Shown piece after piece: positions 1-6,100 of a stretch of DNA of 13,047 bases. The position numbers and the translations under genes are program-made. Origin of the DNA: CAZGYE01 sp964530165. Lineage in GTDB: Bacteria > Planctomycetota > Planctomycetia > Planctomycetales > Planctomycetaceae. The notes beneath the pieces are model-generated. The model worked only from the letters and a program-made list of their open reading frames with translations. It did not search any database and was not told where the DNA came from. Every line of letters starts with the position of its first letter. The first letter of the stretch is position 1. Location of the stretch: the NCBI GenBank assembly GCA_964530165.1, contig CAZGYE010000160.1, positions 1 through 13,047 of the forward strand, read 5' to 3'.

Positions 1-53
1 CCACGAAATGCACTGTCGTGAGGAAGTTGCTCCAGACGGCTAAAGTGTTACCG

Positions 54-128
54 AATTCCGAGTGCGGAGTGCGGAGTGCGGAATGAAAGAGCAAATTCCG
101 AACTCCGAATTCCGAATTCCGAATTCCG
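54..128 (+). repeat. Composite heptamer leader of UvrA copy 1: AGTGCGG x3 and AATTCCG x5
   Basis: One AATTCCG unit (54-60) is followed by three perfect AGTGCGG units (61-81), then the start-codon region, then five AATTCCG-type units at 94-128, one of which is AACTCCG. The array encodes the first residues of UvrA (an NSEFRIP pattern) before homology begins near EIVIRGA. Both motifs are 7 bp long, as in the short tandemly repeated repetitive sequences known from some bacteria. Similar composite repeats recur at 3151-3218. Confidence 0.9.
73..76 (+). promoter_or_regulatory. Shine-Dalgarno-like GGAG for uvrA, inside a heptamer repeat
   Basis: GGAG lies 6 nt before ATG 83 and is formed by the AGTGCGG tandem repeat (the junction of units 2 and 3). 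It decides the start in favour of ATG 83. An identical GGAG lies one unit upstream at 66-69, so the repeat itself seems to supply the ribosome binding site. Confidence 0.55.
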
Positions 129-3100
129 AAATTGTCATCCGCGGCGCCCGGGAGCACAATCTCCGCGACGTCAACCTTCGGCTGCCGCGCAACCGCCTGA
201 TCGTCATGACCGGAGTCAGCGGGTCGGGCAAGAGCTCGCTGGCGTTCGACACGCTGTACGCCGAGGGGCAGCGACGCTATGTCGAGTCGCTCTCGAGCTA
301 CGCCCGCCAGTTTCTCATCCCAGTGCCCAAACCCCAAGTCGACGCCATCACCGGGCTGGCGCCGTCGATCTCGATTCAGCAAAAATCCAGCGGCCGGAAT
401 CCGCGCAGCACGGTCGGCACGATCACCGAAATCTACGACTATCTGCGCGTCCTGTTTGCGAGAGTCGGACAGGGTTGCTGTCCCGAGTGTGGCCGGCCGA
501 TCACGGCGCAAACTGTCGAGCAGATCGTCGAGAGCATCTCGCGGCTGCCGGAGAGGACCCGCTTTCAAGTCCTGGCGCCGATCATCCAGCAGCAGAAAGG
601 TGAATACCGCGACCTGTTCGACGATCTGCTCAAGCAGGGGTTCCTGCGGGCCCGCGTTGACGGCGCCGTCGTGCAACTGACGCAGGACTTACAGCTCGAT
701 CGGCAGATGCGGCATACGATTGAAGTCGTTGTGGATCGCCTGCTCGCCGGCAAAACGAGTCGCAGTCGACTTGCCGAAGCGGTCGAGACGGCGCTGAAAC
801 TCTCAAACGGGACCTTGATCGTTGTGGGGCAGGCTTTCCAGCCTGCCGATCAGCAACAGCAGGCTTTCCAGCCTGCCGATCAGTCATGGCAGGCTGGAAA
901 GCCTGCCCCACATCGGGCAGCACCCATCAGTTCGACACTGACCGGCCGCGAGCCGGTCGATCAGCTTTATAGCGCGCACTACTCCTGCACGCATTGCGGT
1001 ATCGGTTTTGAGCCGCCCAGCCCGCAGCTTTTTAGCTTCAACAGTCCGCTGGGCATGTGTCTGGACTGTAACGGTCTGGGCATGCGGCACGATTTCGTCG
1101 TCGATCGGTTGATCCAGAACGACAAGCTGCCGATTGCCCGCGGAGCGATCAGCCTGCTCGGTTCGCTGCGGAAGATCGGTCGCTGGCGGCGGCACATCTA
1201 CCAGGGCGTAGCCGCGGCCATCGAGCACGATTTGCAGCTCGAACAGGGTTCGTTGCTGAAGACTCCCTGGCGGGACCTGCCCGAAGAGGCCCGCGGGCTG
1301 TTTCTGTACGGCATGGGGACGCGGAACATCACGTTTTCGTGGCGGTATTCCGGCGGGGTCTGGAAGCACGGCGGCACGTGGGCCGGTTTCGTCCCCGAAT
1401 TGCTCTCCAGCTATCGCAAGACCCGCAACCCGATGCGCCGCCGGCAGCTCGAAAAGTACATGGAGTTCGTCGCTTGTGTCGGCTGTAAAGGCACGAGGCT
1501 CAACCCGCAGGCTCGCAGCGTCCGCATCACGTCGGCAAGTGAGAACTATGCGCGCCGCGGGTGGCCGACGGCGCTGGGGCTGCCGGGCGTCTGTGCGCTG
1601 AGCATCGGCGAAGCGGCCGAGTTCTTCGAATCGCTCGATCTGAACGCGACCGGCCGGCTGATTGCCGAGGAGGTGCTCAAAGAAATCCGCGGCCGATTGG
1701 GGTTCCTGTTGCGCTGCGGGCTGGATTATCTGACGCTCGATCGCACCGCACCGACGCTTTCCGGCGGCGAGACGCAACGGATTCGGCTGGCCGGTCAGAT
1801 CGGCTGCGGACTGGTTGGCGTGGTTTACATTCTCGACGAACCGTCGATCGGCCTGCACCCGCGCGACAACCGGTTGCTGCTCGACAGTCTGTGTGACCTG
1901 CGCGATCAGGGGAACACTGTCATCGTGGTCGAGCACGACGAAGAGACGATGCGGACGGCCGATCATATCGTCGACTTCGGCCCCGGTCCGGGCGTCCGAG
2001 GCGGCGAGGTGGTCGTTACCGGGTCGCTCGACGAGCTGAAGCGCGAGCCGCGTAGCGTCACGGGGCGGTATCTGTCGGGGGAGCTGTCGATCGCGGTCCC
2101 CGAGCAGCGGCGCAAGCCGGGCAAGAAGGCGTTGACGGTCGTCGGCGCCCGCCACAACAACCTGAAGAACATCGACGTCCGGTTTCCACTGGAGACGTTC
2201 CTCTGCGTCACCGGCGTCAGCGGGTCCGGCAAAAGCTCGCTGGTCAACGACATCCTGTGGCAGGCCTTGAACCGCGACGTGAACAGCGGGAAAGGCAACC
2301 CCGGCCCACACAAGCGGATCAATGGGCTGGGCCACCTCGACAAGGCGATCGACATCGACCAATCACCCATCGGCCGCACGCCGCGGTCGAATCCGGCCAC
2401 CTACGTGAAGCTGTTCGACCTGATTCGCAAACTCTTCACCCAGTTGCCCGAGTCGCGTGTGCGGGGCTACAAGCCGGGCCGTTTCAGCTTCAACGTCTCC
2501 GGCGGCCGCTGCGAGGCGTGCGACGGCTACGGCTCGAACCGGCTGGAGATGGACTTTCTGGCCGACATCTGGGTCACGTGCCCGGTCTGTCAGGGGCGTC
2601 GTTTCAGCCGCGAGACGCTCGAAGTCCACTTCAAGGGCGCCAACATCGCCGACGTGCTGGAGATGGACGTCCAGGAAGCACTCTCGCATTTCAAGAATCA
2701 GCCGAAGATCGTCAAGCTGCTCGGCGCGCTGCACGACGTCGGTCTGGATTACATCAAGCTGGGCCAGCCGTCGCCCACGCTCTCCGGCGGAGAAGCGCAG
2801 CGGATCAAACTCGCCCGCGAGTTGGGCAAGCGCTCCACGGGCCGAACCATCTACCTGCTGGACGAACCGACCACCGGATTGCACTTCGCCGACATTCAGA
2901 AGCTGCTGGAAGTGCTTCACGGGTTCGTCGATGCCGGCAACACCGTGCTGGTGGTCGAGCACAACGTCGACGTCGTCAAGACCGCCGACTGGATCATCGA
3001 CCTCGGTCCGGAAGGCGGCGAAGGGGGCGGCACCATCGTCGCCGAGGGAACACCCGAAGAAATCGCCGCCTGTCCCCGTTCGTACACCGGCCACGCGCTG

Positions 3101-6100
3101 GCCCCCGTCCTCTCACCGACAAAAAGCAAAAGCCCACGGGCGGCGTCCCGAGTGCAGAGTGCAGAGTGCGGAGTGCGGAGTAAAAGATCGTCATCACGCA
3201 GCAACATTCCGAAATCCGAAATCGTCGTCCGCGGCGCGGCACAGCACAATCTGCAGCAGATCGACGTCGAGATCCCGCGCGACAAGATCAGCGTTTTCTG
3301 CGGTCCCAGCGGCAGCGGCAAGAGCTCGCTCGCCATGGACACCCTGTATGCCGAAGGGCAACGGCGATACGTCGAATCACTTTCGGCTTATGCCCGTCAA
3401 TTTCTCGGCCAAATGCCCAAACCGCGGGTCGAGCACATTGGCGGTCTCTCGCCGGCCGTCGCCATCGAGCAGAAAACGACCGGCTCCACGCCGCGCTCTA
3501 CGGTGGGGACCGTCACGGAGATTTACGACTACCTGCGGATCCTCTACTCTCGGCTCGGCGCGCCGTTCTGCCCGGATTGCGACGTCCGAATCGAAACGCA
3601 AACGACCGACGAGGTGATCGACAAGATCCTCGCCTTACCAGAAGGCACGAAACTGGTCGTGCTCTCGCCGCAGGAAGTGCAGGTCGGCGGTGCTTACGAG
3701 AAACTGTGGGAACGGCTGCGGTCGCAGGGGTTTTTGCGCGTGCGGATTGACGGCGTGACGTACCGGCTGGAAGAGGCGCCCACGATCGACCGGCGGCGCA
3801 AACATCAGGTGGACGTCGTCGTCGACCGCATCACGGTCGCGCGCCGGTCGCGGTCCCGCATTGCCGATTCGGTAGAAGCGGCCTTCGATCTCGGCCGCGG
3901 CATGATTCACGCCGCCCACCAGGACGACAGCCGGCCCGAACCCGACTGGCGAGTCGACCGCTTCAGTCTGCATTTCGTCTGTCAGGAGTGTGGCCGCAGC
4001 TTCGAGGAGCTCACGCCGCACAACTTCTCGTTCAACAGCCCGCTCGGCTGGTGCGAGGCCTGTGAAGGATTGGGAACCGAACAAGGCACGAACCTCTCGG
4101 CCCTGATTGCTGATCCGAAGCGAAGTCTGGCCGACGGCGCCATCGCCGCCTGGCCCGACATCGCCCGAAACAAGATGTTTGCCCGAATGTTGAGCGCGAT
4201 GGCCGAGCAGTTCAACATCCCGCTGGACGTGCCGTTCGCTCGACTGGAACCCCGTCACCAGCGGATGGTCCTGTACGGCACCGGCGAGCGCTGGGTTCCG
4301 CTCAAACGGATCGATGAGAAACGGCGAGCGGCCGGTGTGAGCCGGCCGGTCAGAAACCAGGGGGCTGACGCCCCCCGCTCGCCGTTCCGCTTTCAGTACA
4401 AGGGTCTCTATCCGGCCATCGAGGAGGCGTCGCGGGTTTCTTACGTCTACCGGCAACGTCTTGCCGACATGGTGGGCGAGGTGCCGTGCTCGGTCTGTCA
4501 CGGCAGCCGGTTGCGCGACGATGCCGCGGCAGTCCGTTTCCACGGGAAGACGCTCGCGCAGGTCTGCGACTTGCCGCTCGATGAAGCGTTGAAATTCTTC
4601 AAGTCGATGAAACTCCGCGGCGCGGCCCGCAAGGTGGCCGGCGATTTGCTGCGCGAAGCGACCAGCCGATTGTCATTCCTGGTCGACGTCGGTCTGCATT
4701 ACCTGACGCTGTCGCGGCGGCTGCCGACGCTTTCCGGCGGCGAGACGCAGCGCATCCGGCTCGCCGGGCAGATCGGCCGGGCGCTGTGCGGCGTGCTCTA
4801 CGTGCTCGACGAGCCGACCATCGGTCTGCATCCCCGGGACAACGGACGCTTGATTTCCGCACTGAAAAAGCTGCGGAATCTCGGCAACACGGTCGTGATG
4901 GTCGAACACGACCGCGAAGTGCTCAACTCCGCGGATCGGCTGTACGATTTCGGCCCTGGCGCCGGCCGGCTGGGCGGGACCATCGTCGGTCGCGGAACAC
5001 CCAAGCAGCTCAGCAAACAGAAAAACTCGCTGACCGGTCAGTTCCTCTCCGGCCACAAGACGATTCCCATTCCCACCACCCGCCGCATGCAGTTCACCAA
5101 AGCCCACGGGTGGCAGCCCGTGGGAAATGGCGGCTGGCTGGAGCTGCAGGGGGCCCGGCACCACAACCTGCGCGACGTCGACCTGCGCATCCCGTTGGGG
5201 ACGCTGACCTGCGTGACCGGCGTCTCCGGATCGGGCAAAAGCTCGCTCATCGAAGAGACGCTTGCCCGCGCCGTGGCCAAGCAATTGCACCGCTCCGGCG
5301 AGAACCCCGGCCCGCACAACGAGCTGTGGGGCGCCGAACACGTCAACAAGGTGATCGTCGTCGACCAGCAACCGCTGGGCAACACGCCCGCCTCCAACCC
5401 GGCCACCTACACCGGCGTGTTCGAGCACATCCGCGATCTGTTCGCCCGGTTGCCCGACGCGAAGGTCCGCGGCTATCGGCCCGGCCGGTTCAGCTTCAAT
5501 CGATCCGGCGGGCGCTGCGACGCTTGTGACGGAAACGGGCAGGTCTGCATCGAGATGCACTTCCTGCCCGACGTCTGGGTCGAGTGCGAGACGTGTCGCG
5601 GCAAACGCTACAACCAGGAAACGCTGGCCGTCACCTATCGCGGCCAATCGATCGCCGACGTGTTGGACATGTCGATCGCGCGGGCGCTGGAGCTATTCGA
5701 GAACATTCCCAAAATTCGCGGCTACCTGGCGACGCTGTGTGCGATCGGGCTGGATTACCTCACGCTAGGGCAGCCGGCGCCGACGCTTTCCGGCGGCGAG
5801 AGCCAGCGCGTCAAGCTGGCCGCCGAACTGGCCCGGCCCAACACGGGCAAGACGCTCTTCATCCTCGACGAACCGACGACCGGCCTGCACTTCGACGACA
5901 TCGACAAGCTGCTGAAAGTCCTCAACAGTCTCGTCGAACGGGGCAACACGGCCATCGTCATCGAGCACAACCTCGACGTGATCAAGACGGCCGATTGGAT
6001 CGTCGATCTCGGCCCCGAAGCCGGCAACCAGGGCGGTTGGATCATCGCCCAGGGAACACCCGAAGAGATCGTCCGTTTGGTTCAAGGAAAAAGGAAAAAG

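Noticed and set aside
2..43. Possible C-terminal tail of an upstream gene ending at TAA 41-43
   Set aside because: Only 13 codons are visible, with no recognisable motif, so it cannot be told from chance.
27..46. TTGCTC and TAAAGT as a promoter for uvrA
   Set aside because: The hexamers are only 8 nt apart and no -35 lies at proper spacing before TAAAGT. The real promoter may lie outside the window.
884..2362. Long open frame on the minus strand (about 490 codons) opposite UvrA copy 1
   Set aside because: It is exactly antisense to conserved UvrA codons, has no recognisable domain, and is the usual shadow of GC-rich coding sequence.
2457..3617. Alternative plus-strand frame of about 386 codons within uvrA
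   Set aside because: Rich in Ser/Arg/Thr with no homology, and it overlaps conserved ATPase motifs in the true frame.
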